This document shows, piece after piece, positions 32,929-41,098 of a stretch of DNA of 64,000 nucleotides. Both the position numbers and the translations under genes were made by a program. Positions within the stretch are counted from its first letter, which is position 1. Every line of letters starts with the position of its first letter. The notes beneath the pieces are model-generated. The model did no database searches, was not told the DNA's origin, and saw nothing but the letters and a program-made list of their open reading frames with translations. Source of the DNA: Enterocloster asparagiformis (GTDB lineage: Bacteria; Bacillota; Clostridia; Lachnospirales; Lachnospiraceae); assembly GCA_018380885.1 (NCBI GenBank), contig JAGZSY010000003.1:186001-250000 (forward strand). Reading direction: 5' to 3'.

Positions 32929-34689
32929 ATGAAGAAGAAAACAGGAAAAGTCATTGCGGTGGGCGCAGCCGCGGCCGCAGCGGGAGTGCTGCTGAAGAAG
33001 ATGCGGGACGAGCAGAAGAAACAGGAGTCGTCCAGAATCGAGTCCATCGAGGAGGCGGTGATGAACAACCGCGACTACGGTGAGAAGCGCGCGTACCTGG
33101 TGGGCGGAGGACTGGCCACCATGGCCGCGGCCGCCTATCTGATCAGGGACTGCAAGTTCCTGGGCGAGCGCATCACCATCTACGAGGGCATGCACATTCT
33201 GGGGGGCAGCAACGACGGCATCGGCGATCCGGAGCACGGCTTTGTGTGCCGCGGAGGCCGTATGCTCAACGAGGAGACCTATGAGAATTTCTGGGAGCTG
33301 TTTTCCTCAATCCCCTCCATCCGCCAGCCGGGGCGCAGCGTGACCGAGGAGATTCTGAACTTTGACCACGCCCACCCCACCTGCGCCAAAGCCAGACTGG
33401 TGGACAGGGACGGAAAGATTCTCGACGTGAAGAGCATGGGCTTCAACCAGGCCGACCGCAACGCGCTGTTGAAGCTGCTGCTGACCGACGAGAAGAAGCT
33501 GGACAACCTGACCATTCAGGACTGGTTCAAGGAGACGCCCCATATGTTCACAACCAATTTCTGGCATATGTGGCAGACTACCTTTGCGTTCCAGAAGTGG
33601 AGCAGCCTGTACGAGTTCCGCCGTTACATGAACCGTATGATCTTTGAGTTCAGCCGCATCGAGACGCTGGAGGGCGTGACCAGGACGCCGTTAAACCAGT
33701 ACGACAGCGTGATCCGCCCGCTGGAGGCGTACCTGCGCAGCAACGGCGTGGTCTTTAAGGAGAACACCGAGGTGACGGACATCGACTTTGCCGAGGGCGC
33801 CGGAATCACCGCCAAGACCCTGTACCTGAAGAGCTGCAACCCGAACGCGGCCGAGGGCGAGCCGGAAGTGATCAATTCCACAGTCACCTTAAACGACGGC
33901 GACCTCTGTATCATGACCAACGCCTGCATGACCGACAGCGCGACCCTGGGCGACCTGCACACAGCGGCCCCCGCGCCCGTCAAAAAGCCGATCTCCGGCG
34001 AGCTGTGGGCGAAGGTGGCGGCGAAGAAGCCGGAGTTAGGCAACCCGGAGCCGTTCTTCTCCAAGCCTCATGAGACCAACTGGCTCAGCTTTACCGTGAC
34101 CTGCAAGGGCGACCAGCTCTTAAAGGTAATTGAGAACTTCACCGGAAACGTACCCGGCAGCGGCGCCCTGATGACCTTCAAGGATTCCAGCTGGCTGATG
34201 AGCAGCGTGGTGGCGGCGCAGCCCCACTTTGTGAACCAGCCCATGGACGAGACGATTTTCTGGGGGTACGGTCTGTACACCGAAGCCATCGGCGACTATG
34301 TGAAGAAGCCCATGAAGGACTGCACCGGCGAGGAGCTGTTAAACGAGTACCTGCATCACCTGCATATCCCGGAGGACCAGATTGCGGAGCTGATGAAAAC
34401 CGTGGTCAACGTGATCCCCTGCTATATGCCTTATGTGGACGCGCAGTTTGAGCCCCGCAAATACACCGACCGTCCGCCGGTCGTGCCCACCGGCTCCACC
34501 AACTTTGCCATGGTCAGCCAGTTTGTGGAGATTCCGGACGACATGGTGTTCACCGAGGAGTATTCCGTGCGCGCGGCCAGAACCGCCGTGTACACGCTGA
34601 TGGACGTGAACAAGCCCATCTGCCCGGTGACGCCCTACAACCGCGATCCCAAGATTCTGCTGAAGGCGCTGAAAAAGGCGTATATGTAG
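32929..34689 (+). CDS. ohyA: Oleate hydratase (MCRA family) with hydrophobic N-terminal extension
   Basis: This 586-residue flavoprotein hydrates the cis-9 double bond of unsaturated fatty acids to 10-hydroxy acids. The FAD-binding motif V-G-G-G-L-A-T-M-A-A-A (about 62-72) and E-G-M-H-I-L-G-G-S-N-D-G are typical of the myosin-cross-reactive antigen family. Unlike common homologues it begins with about 30 extra residues: a lysine-rich start, the Ala/Gly-rich hydrophobic stretch V-I-A-V-G-A-A-A-A-A-A-G-V-L-L, then a charged linker. This could attach the enzyme to the membrane. The start at 32929 has a GAAAGGAAG site. It appears to be transcribed alone. Confidence 0.92.
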   Translation: MKKKTGKVIAVGAAAAAAGVLLKKMRDEQKKQESSRIESIEEAVMNNRDYGEKRAYLVGGGLATMAAAAYLIRDCKFLGERITIYEGMHILGGSNDGIGDPEHGFVCRGGRMLNEETYENFWELFSSIPSIRQPGRSVTEEILNFDHAHPTCAKARLVDRDGKILDVKSMGFNQADRNALLKLLLTDEKKLDNLTIQDWFKETPHMFTTNFWHMWQTTFAFQKWSSLYEFRRYMNRMIFEFSRIETLEGVTRTPLNQYDSVIRPLEAYLRSNGVVFKENTEVTDIDFAEGAGITAKTLYLKSCNPNAAEGEPEVINSTVTLNDGDLCIMTNACMTDSATLGDLHTAAPAPVKKPISGELWAKVAAKKPELGNPEPFFSKPHETNWLSFTVTCKGDQLLKVIENFTGNVPGSGALMTFKDSSWLMSSVVAAQPHFVNQPMDETIFWGYGLYTEAIGDYVKKPMKDCTGEELLNEYLHHLHIPEDQIAELMKTVVNVIPCYMPYVDAQFEPRKYTDRPPVVPTGSTNFAMVSQFVEIPDDMVFTEEYSVRAARTAVYTLMDVNKPICPVTPYNRDPKILLKALKKAYM

Positions 34690-34865
34690 GATTTGTTATC
34701 CCGGAGTTTGACATCCTGGCTGTGCCGGGATGAGAAGAAAGCGCGCTGAGAGTGCCGCGCAAGGCCGGACAGGGCTTCCGTTTCCCCATGGGGCCCGCCG
34801 GAGCGGCGCTCTTTTGGCGCGCTTTGGCCATTGCGGGACAGGCATGAGACAAAGGAGGAACACCA

Positions 34866-35258
34866 GTGATTTTTATCGGAGGAATCAGCCAGGGGCAGAA
34901 GATACTGGACTATGTGAAAACCGTGATCTGCGACCGCTGCGGCCGCTACGGCCGGTATGAGGTGGTGATGACCTACATGTATTTCAGCTTTTTCTTTATC
35001 CCGCTGTTTAAATGGAACCGCAGGTATTACGTGAAAATGTCCTGCTGCGGCACGGTCTATGAGCTGGACCCGGAGGTGGGAAGGATTCTGGCCCGGGGCG
35101 GCCAGGTGGACATCACCCGGAAGGACTTAACCCTGGTGCAGGAGGGGAACGGCAGATACGACAACGGGTTCGGCAGCCAGGTCAGGAAATGCCAAAACTG
35201 CGGCTACGAGACCCAGGAGGACTTTGAGTTTTGTCCGAAGTGCGGGACGCGGTTTTAG
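34866..35258 (+). CDS. Zinc-ribbon protein of unknown function
   Basis: This 130-residue protein starts at GTG after AAGGAGGAAC. The first half holds one Cys pair (V-I-C-D-R-C near residue 24) and a hydrophobic, aromatic segment Y-M-Y-F-S-F-F-F-I-P-L-F-K-W. C-C-G follows near residue 60. The C-terminus is a classical zinc ribbon (C-Q-N-C-G-Y ... C-P-K-C-G). It resembles small zinc-ribbon proteins widespread in Lachnospiraceae. The function is unknown; the aromatic segment may touch the membrane. Confidence 0.75.
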   Translation: MIFIGGISQGQKILDYVKTVICDRCGRYGRYEVVMTYMYFSFFFIPLFKWNRRYYVKMSCCGTVYELDPEVGRILARGGQVDITRKDLTLVQEGNGRYDNGFGSQVRKCQNCGYETQEDFEFCPKCGTRF

Positions 35259-35292
35259 GGGGAGCGCGCGAAACACGGCATATGCCGCGCCC

Positions 35293-35344
35293 GTCATGAA
35301 AAAAGCACACGGCAGCAATGAAGGCGTTGCTGTCCGTGTGCTTT
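35293..35344. terminator. Terminator between the convergent zinc-ribbon and GH1 genes
   Basis: The arms AAAGCACACGGCAGCAA and TTGCTGTCCGTGTGCTTT pair with one bulge. On the minus strand the stem is followed by TTTTTTC, a strong terminator for the beta-glucoside operon. The plus-strand tail (GTGCTGTTTT) is weaker. Confidence 0.85.
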
Positions 35345-35382
35345 GTGCTGTTTTGGGACGTCGTCAGCGGCTGTATGACCTG

Positions 35383-36732
35383 CTACAGCTCTTCCCCGTT
35401 GCTCTCTATCACCTTCTGATACCAGTAAAAGCTCTTTTTGGGAATCCGCTTAAAGTCGTGATCCTTATCCACATAGACGAAGCCGTACCGCTTTCCGAAG
35501 CCCTCTCTGGTGGAGTATAAGTCGATTGCGGACCAGGTGAGGTAGCCGATGATCTCAACCCCTTCCTCCACCATCTCCTTCATGCGCAGGATGTGGTCCC
35601 GCAGATAGCTGATCCGGTAGTCGTCCTGTATGGTTCCGTCCGCCTCCAACACGTCCCGGTAGCCCAGTCCGTTTTCCAGAATGAGAATGGGCAGCTGGTA
35701 CCGGTGGTGGTAATCCTTGACAAAATGCTTGAATCCATAGGGATCGATATTCCATTTCCACTCGGTCTGCTTTAAGTATGGGTTGACGGCTTTTAAGTTG
35801 GATTTCACCAGAAGCTTGTCCCGGCCCTCGTCCCTGATAATGCTGCTGTGGTAATAGGTGAGGGAGAGAAAATCCGGCTCCGCCTGGGCGATGGTTTCCA
35901 AATCTCCCGGCAGAATCACGTTGTCCAGATTCAGGCTTTCCAGAGATTTCATGTATGTGCCGGAATACTGTCCCCGGGCGTAGATATCCCCATAGTTATA
36001 GCCAACCATGTATTTATAGGTTTCGCAGGCCTCCACGTCCTCCACCCGGCAGGTGGCGGGATAGGGGCAGATGTTGCCCACGTTTCCTCCGGTCTTTGCC
36101 TCCGGGTCGGTCTCATGGATCAGCTTGGTTGCTCTGGCGTAGGCCAGGTTCATGTGGTGCTCCGCGGTGAAGGACTCCTGCCGGTCCTTGCACGGATATC
36201 CGATCATATACATGGTATCGAACATCAGCAGGTTCTGCTCGTTAAAGGGAACCCAGTATTTTACCCTGCCCTTGAAGGCGCTTACCACGGTTTTCACATA
36301 TTTGAGGTAATCCTCCACGCATTCCCGGGAGAGAAAGCCCTTGTATTTTTCCACCAGGTGATAGGGCAGATCGTAGGCGTAGAGCGTGACTACCGGCTGA
36401 ATGTGGTATTTTTCCAGCTCGTCCAGTACCCGGCTGTAAAAATCCAGTCCCTCCTGGTTGGGCTCCTGGTCGTCCCCGTTCGGGAAGATTCTGGTCCAGG
36501 CGATGGTAAAACGGTAGATGCCAAATCCCATTTCGCCCAGGAAGGCGATGTCCTCCTTGTAGTGCTCATAGTGGTTGACCGCCTGCTTGAACTCCTCAAA
36601 ACCGGCCTCCGGATTGGCGCCGGGGATCACCCGCACGTCCGCGATGGACACTCCTTTGTTTCCCTTGTTCCATCCTCCCTCAAACTGTTGGGCGTTGGTG
36701 GAGCTGCCCCACAAAAAATCCTTCTGAAACAT
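35383..36732 (-). CDS. GH1 family 6-phospho-beta-glucosidase (last gene of the PTS operon)
   Basis: This 449-residue GH1 enzyme cleaves beta-glucosides, probably phosphorylated on C6. The acid/base Glu is in F-N-E-Q-N (about residue 165) and the nucleophile is in I-L-E-N-G-L-G (about residue 355). N-E-Q-N replaces the common N-E-P. The C-terminal K-K-S-F-Y-W-Y-Q-K-V-I segment fits the phosphate-binding region of 6-phospho-glycosidases. I start at M-F-Q-K-D (36732), nine bases after GGAGGAAAAC; an earlier in-frame ATG (36750) overlaps that site. Confidence 0.88.
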   Translation of the reverse strand: MFQKDFLWGSSTNAQQFEGGWNKGNKGVSIADVRVIPGANPEAGFEEFKQAVNHYEHYKEDIAFLGEMGFGIYRFTIAWTRIFPNGDDQEPNQEGLDFYSRVLDELEKYHIQPVVTLYAYDLPYHLVEKYKGFLSRECVEDYLKYVKTVVSAFKGRVKYWVPFNEQNLLMFDTMYMIGYPCKDRQESFTAEHHMNLAYARATKLIHETDPEAKTGGNVGNICPYPATCRVEDVEACETYKYMVGYNYGDIYARGQYSGTYMKSLESLNLDNVILPGDLETIAQAEPDFLSLTYYHSSIIRDEGRDKLLVKSNLKAVNPYLKQTEWKWNIDPYGFKHFVKDYHHRYQLPILILENGLGYRDVLEADGTIQDDYRISYLRDHILRMKEMVEEGVEIIGYLTWSAIDLYSTREGFGKRYGFVYVDKDHDFKRIPKKSFYWYQKVIESNGEEL

Positions 36733-36753
36733 ATGTCTGTTTTCCTCCATTCG

Positions 36754-37635
36754 TTATAATGCGGCGGCCATGGCCCGGACGGAAGGGCCGGACTTCAACC
36801 GTTCTCCCGGTTCCAGGAGGACGCTGGTTCCCCGTTCTGCCGCGATTCCATCCGCCTGCAGCTGTCCGTCCAGAACCGTGACAAAGGCCCATGTGCCCCA
36901 CGTGTTTTCAAAATCTGTTCCCTCCAATAGCAGGGTTCTGTATTTGGCTTCCCTGATTTCTCCGCGGTAATGCGAGGCGGAGGATTTGAACCCGGTTTTC
37001 ACCGCCTCCAACGCCTTTTTCAGGTGCAGGGGCCGCTCGTTTCCCTGGCTGTCCCTTCGCCCGTAATCGTAAAAACGGTAGGTAAAATCCACATTTTCCT
37101 GAATCTCGTACACCAGGGAGCCCGCTCCCAGGGCGTGAAGTGTTCCCGCGTCCACGAAAACATAATCTCCCTTTTTGACCGGCAGATGATCGATGATATC
37201 CGGGAAACGCCCTTCACCGGAAAGCCGCGTCAGCTCCTCCTTGCTTCGGCAGCGGCAGCCGTTCACAATCTCCCCGCGATCCGGTTCTTCCAGAAAATAC
37301 CAGGACTCGGTTTTCCCGAAGGGCCATTGCTCCAGGTCGGCGGCGCACCGGTCGTCCGGGTGTACCTGCACGCTGAGATCTTCTTTGGCGTCCACCAGGG
37401 CGATCAGCAGCGGGTATTCGTCGTAGGACAGTCCCAGCGCCTGCTTCCGGCTCTGATAATATTCATACAGACTCCTCCCGGCCCACGGCCCGTTTAAAAT
37501 CCGGTTGCTTTTCTCTCTCCTGCACTGAACCGTGTAGAGCTGGCCGATATTTTTCATCCCCTCGTGCCGGACATAGGGGAAGAGGCGTTCTCCTCCCCAT
37601 ATGGTCTCGGCGGGAATGGGCTCCAGAGCCATCAT
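36754..37635 (-). CDS. manA: Class I mannose-6-phosphate isomerase
   Basis: This 293-residue cupin enzyme interconverts mannose-6-phosphate and fructose-6-phosphate. Zinc ligands are visible in V-Q-V-H-P-D (about residue 92), the Glu of T-E-S-W-Y and A-G-T-L-H-A near residue 166. It is the short Bacillus-type form. Its start codons (tandem ATG) overlap the stop of the EIIB gene. A place within a beta-glucoside PTS operon suggests the substrate contains mannose or that its product is fed into fructose-6-phosphate. Confidence 0.9.
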   Translation of the reverse strand: MMALEPIPAETIWGGERLFPYVRHEGMKNIGQLYTVQCRREKSNRILNGPWAGRSLYEYYQSRKQALGLSYDEYPLLIALVDAKEDLSVQVHPDDRCAADLEQWPFGKTESWYFLEEPDRGEIVNGCRCRSKEELTRLSGEGRFPDIIDHLPVKKGDYVFVDAGTLHALGAGSLVYEIQENVDFTYRFYDYGRRDSQGNERPLHLKKALEAVKTGFKSSASHYRGEIREAKYRTLLLEGTDFENTWGTWAFVTVLDGQLQADGIAAERGTSVLLEPGERLKSGPSVRAMAAAL

Positions 37636-37949
37636 GAGATGCCCTTCTTTTTTAACAGCAGCGCCTGCTTCAGGACGTTTTTGCCATTGCAGGTTCCGTA
37701 ATCCGCCGAGTTGATGACCTCCACGGGTATTCCCAGCTTTCTGCCCTTTTCCACCATAGCGCCTTCCATAAACCGGATCTGCGGGCCCATGAGCACCACG
37801 TCCGCCTTCGCCATGTTTTCATCCGCGATATCCGTGGACACCGCCCAGATTTTGCTCTCAAAATTCAGTTCCTTCGCCACCTTCTGCATCTTCGTCACCA
37901 GAAGGCTGGTGGACATTCCCGCTGAGCAAACCAGCAAAATATTCATCAT
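37632..37949 (-). CDS. PTS EIIB component, lactose/cellobiose family
   Basis: This 105-residue EIIB has the phospho-cysteine Cys8 in [11 protein letters not shown], the cellobiose/chitobiose EIIB signature. The start at 37949 follows AAGGAGG with nine-base spacing. It works with the EIIC (40761-39400) and EIIA (41098-40766) of the same operon, but is placed between the two GH1 genes and manA rather than beside them. Confidence 0.92.
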   Translation of the reverse strand: MMNILLVCSAGMSTSLLVTKMQKVAKELNFESKIWAVSTDIADENMAKADVVLMGPQIRFMEGAMVEKGRKLGIPVEVINSADYGTCNGKNVLKQALLLKKKGIS

Positions 37950-37965
37950 AATCAAATACCTCCTT

Positions 37966-39396
37966 CTACCGGTACTCTGTCTCCAGGTCCCGGAATACAA
38001 AACCATTGTTTTTTCTTGTCCCGGCAAACCACAGCCCGGATTTCTTGATATGGCGCGCCAAATTGTCCTCTAAGTCAATCTCCACCAGCCCGTAACGGTT
38101 TTTAAAGGCGTTTAACGGCGACACGCAGTCCGTGAAGGCCCAGAGCATATATCCCTTGCAGTTGCTGCCCTCATTCACGGCTTTTAACAGCCATGCCAGA
38201 TGCTCCGCGATGTAGTCGATCCGGTAGTCGTCGCAGATCGTGCCGGAGGCGTCGCGGAAGCGATCCTCCCCCTCCACGCCCATGCCGTTTTCGGAGACCA
38301 GCCATTCGATGTTGCCGTACTCTGTTTTCATGCGCATTGCCATGTCGTACATGATTTTCGGGTAAATCTCCCAGCCCCGGTGCGGGTTCATCCGCTTTCC
38401 CGGAAGGTCGAACGGCTCGAAATAGCGGCAGGGGTGAAAGGGAAGCTCCGGGTTCCAGGCGCTTTCCCTGGCCTTCACCCTCATGGGAAAATACAGGTTC
38501 AGCCCCACATTGTCGCAGACGCCGTCCCGAATCAGCTCCAGCTCCTCCTCGCGGTACTCAAACATGCAGTCCTGGGAGCGGAGAATATCCATCAGCTCAG
38601 CCGGTATTTCTCCCTTCACCGCAGGGTCCAGAAACATGCGGTTGTAGAATAGATCGTACATCCGGGCGGCTTTTTGGTCGTGGGGGGCGTCGGAGCGGGG
38701 ATAGGCGTACTCGATATTGATCACCACCCCGATCTTCCCGTTCAGAGCCAGCTTCCGGTATTCCCTCACCGCCAGGGCGGTGGCCAGGATTTTGTGGTAG
38801 CTCCACTGCATGGCCAGCCGGGTGTCCTGGTGGAAGGGATAGCGAAGCCCGTCCAGAATTGTTCTGGTCTGTACCACAATGGGCTCGTTGAAGGTGAAAA
38901 ACTGCTCCACTCTGTCGCCGTAACGCTCAAATACGGCCCGGGCGTATTTCACATAGAGGTCGACTACATGGCGGCTTCCCCAGCCTCCGTAGGTTCGAAA
39001 CAGCTCTCCCGGCACGTCGAAATGCTCCAGGCAGATCATGGGCTTGACGCCCCGGGCGATCAGTCCGTCGATCACCCGGTCGTAGAAGGCCGCGCCCTCC
39101 GGGTCCACCTGCCCAGTCTCATAGTCCCCTATAAAGCGGGACCAGTCGATGGAGGTACGGTAGGCGTCCAGGCCGCAATCCTTCATCAGGCGGATGTCCT
39201 CCTCGTAGCGGTGGTAGAAATCCGTGGCGTTTTTGGGGCCGCGGCATTCGTGCCACAGCTCCGGCGTGGCGCGGTACCAGACGTCGATATAGGTGTCGTG
39301 CCCTTCCTTTTTTCCGGACCAGCCCTCTGTCTGCCAGGACGAGGACGCCGCGCCCAGCAGGAAGTCTTTGGGAATCGTATAAAATTTTTCTGCCAT
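37966..39396 (-). CDS. GH1 family (6-phospho-)beta-glucosidase
   Basis: This 476-residue GH1 enzyme has acid/base T-F-N-E-P near residue 169 and nucleophile S-E-N-G-M-G near residue 380. It is distinct from the other GH1 of the operon, with lower similarity outside the motifs. It may prefer other aglycones, or an unphosphorylated product. The ATG at 39396 follows TGGAGG. Only three bases separate it from the EIIC stop. Confidence 0.88.
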   Translation of the reverse strand: MAEKFYTIPKDFLLGAASSSWQTEGWSGKKEGHDTYIDVWYRATPELWHECRGPKNATDFYHRYEEDIRLMKDCGLDAYRTSIDWSRFIGDYETGQVDPEGAAFYDRVIDGLIARGVKPMICLEHFDVPGELFRTYGGWGSRHVVDLYVKYARAVFERYGDRVEQFFTFNEPIVVQTRTILDGLRYPFHQDTRLAMQWSYHKILATALAVREYRKLALNGKIGVVINIEYAYPRSDAPHDQKAARMYDLFYNRMFLDPAVKGEIPAELMDILRSQDCMFEYREEELELIRDGVCDNVGLNLYFPMRVKARESAWNPELPFHPCRYFEPFDLPGKRMNPHRGWEIYPKIMYDMAMRMKTEYGNIEWLVSENGMGVEGEDRFRDASGTICDDYRIDYIAEHLAWLLKAVNEGSNCKGYMLWAFTDCVSPLNAFKNRYGLVEIDLEDNLARHIKKSGLWFAGTRKNNGFVFRDLETEYR

Positions 39397-39399
39397 CAA

Positions 39400-40761
39400 T
39401 TAATCCTCCAGGGAAGCGACCAGGTCGGCCAGATCGTCCACGCTCTCCTCCTCGGCCAGACGTTCCTCCTCGAGCTTTTTCTTATCCCATATTTTCAGGA
39501 AGGGATAGTAGATCACCATGGTGGCCAGCAGGTTCACGACCTGTACCAGAACGGCCCGGAAGTCTCCACCTGTGGCGAGGAAGCCGGAGAGGAACATGGG
39601 CACCGTCCAGGGAACCGCCACGCCTGCCGGGAACGAGCACAGCCCCAGAGCCATGGCTCCGTATGTAATGCTGCCTACCGCGATGGGAGCCAGAATAAAG
39701 GGGATGATCATAATCGGGTTCATGATAATGGGAAGTCCGAACATAATCGGCTCCGCGATGTTGAAAATGGAGGGAGCGATAGCCAGCTTTCCCAAGGATT
39801 TAATCTGCTTGGACTTGGCCATGAACAGCATGAGGATCACAAGTCCCATGACGGTCAGACCGCCGGCGTTGGTAAAGCAATCGTAAAACTGCTTGGTCAC
39901 GATGTTGGGGAGCGGCAGCCCGGCCTCGAACGCGGAACGGTTTGCCTCCATGGCGGGCAGGAGAATGGAGTCCATCACTCCGAACACCACCCGGCTTCCG
40001 TGAATACCAGTGGACCAGAATAAGTGAATGCCGAATACGGTGGCCAGCATGCCGCCGAAGGACAGGCCTACCTGGGACAGAGGCGTGGCGATAAATCTCG
40101 ATACAAAACCGAAGATGGTCTCAAAGCTTGTGCTCTCAAACAGAACCCGGACCAGCCAGCCCACGGTCAGAATCACCATGGCCGGAGTGATGGCTGCGAA
40201 GGATTTTGCCACTGCGGGCGGAACGCTGTCGGGCATCTTGATAACCCAGTTTTTGCGGATGATGTAGGCGTACACCTCGGCGCTGAAAATAGCCATGAAA
40301 ATGCCCACCACCAGGCCGCCTGCGGACAAGTAGGTGTTGGTCTGGATCACCCGTCCCAGGTTCAGGGTGACGTCCCCCATCACCGCGTTGGATACGTCGA
40401 ATACCGGCACCAGGGAGAGAAAACCCGCCATGGATACGATGGCCGAGGACAGGCCGTCCACCTCCCGCTGTTTGGCGATCTGGTAGGAGATGGAGCCGAC
40501 GGCCACCAGAGTCAGGATGTCAAAGGTTGCCCGGCAGGGATAGGCCAGCTTTGCCACAAAGCCCTCCCCGAAGATACCGTTTACAAAATCCGCATACCCG
40601 GCTATGGGAATGTTGGCCAGAAGCATAAAGATGGAACCCACGATGACCAAAGGCATGGTCACCGCCAGGCCGTCCCTCAAAGCCCTCAAGTACCGCATGG
40701 AAGCGATTTTGTTCGCCACCGGCATCACCCGCTTCTCCAAAAAATCCATCATTTTATTCAT
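39400..40761 (-). CDS. PTS EIIC component, lactose/cellobiose family
   Basis: This 453-residue membrane permease of the CelB/LacE type has an N-terminal start of M-D-F-L-E-K-R-V-M-P-V-A and about ten membrane helices. N-I-A-E-P-I-M-F-G-L-P near residue 345 holds the conserved Glu used in sugar recognition. The C-terminus ends in a strongly acidic tail. Import of a beta-diglucoside with phosphorylation is the expected role. The ribosome site is GGGGGAG. Confidence 0.93.
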   Translation of the reverse strand: MNKMMDFLEKRVMPVANKIASMRYLRALRDGLAVTMPLVIVGSIFMLLANIPIAGYADFVNGIFGEGFVAKLAYPCRATFDILTLVAVGSISYQIAKQREVDGLSSAIVSMAGFLSLVPVFDVSNAVMGDVTLNLGRVIQTNTYLSAGGLVVGIFMAIFSAEVYAYIIRKNWVIKMPDSVPPAVAKSFAAITPAMVILTVGWLVRVLFESTSFETIFGFVSRFIATPLSQVGLSFGGMLATVFGIHLFWSTGIHGSRVVFGVMDSILLPAMEANRSAFEAGLPLPNIVTKQFYDCFTNAGGLTVMGLVILMLFMAKSKQIKSLGKLAIAPSIFNIAEPIMFGLPIIMNPIMIIPFILAPIAVGSITYGAMALGLCSFPAGVAVPWTVPMFLSGFLATGGDFRAVLVQVVNLLATMVIYYPFLKIWDKKKLEEERLAEEESVDDLADLVASLED

Positions 40762-40765
40762 TTTT

Positions 40766-41098
40766 TTACTCCCCCTGTTTCATCAGCTTATGTAATATTC
40801 TGTATACCTCGATCAGCTCCCGGGCCTGCTCCATGGCCATCATGGCCATGGTCAAATGATCCTGGGCGTGAACCAGAATAATGTTCACCTCCACCGGCGT
40901 CCCCTGTGCCTCCTGCTGGATCATGTCGATCTGGCACTGGTGGGCCGTGCGCATCTCCCGCTCCGCCTCCTTCAAATGCTGCTCCGCCTGATCAAAATCA
41001 AATTTTTTCGCGGCCTCCTGGGCCATGACGGAAGCCGATTTCGAGTTCCCGGCGTTCATGATCAGCTGAAAGGCGATCTCATAATTTTTTTCATCCAT
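40766..41098 (-). CDS. PTS EIIA component, lactose/cellobiose family
   Basis: This 110-residue helical EIIA has the phospho-histidine in I-L-V-H-A-Q-D-H-L-T (about residue 80), as in the CelC/LacF family. The ATG at 41098 overlaps the last codons of the regulator gene by eight bases, so translation is coupled. It passes phosphate from HPr to the EIIB encoded at 37949. Confidence 0.92.
   Translation of the reverse strand: MDEKNYEIAFQLIMNAGNSKSASVMAQEAAKKFDFDQAEQHLKEAEREMRTAHQCQIDMIQQEAQGTPVEVNIILVHAQDHLTMAMMAMEQARELIEVYRILHKLMKQGE

Noticed and set aside
38674..40023. A 449-codon plus-strand frame
   Set aside because: It runs antisense to the GH1 and EIIC genes, has no ribosome site and reads as His/Gly/Asp/Gln-rich sequence typical of antisense frames in GC-rich genes.
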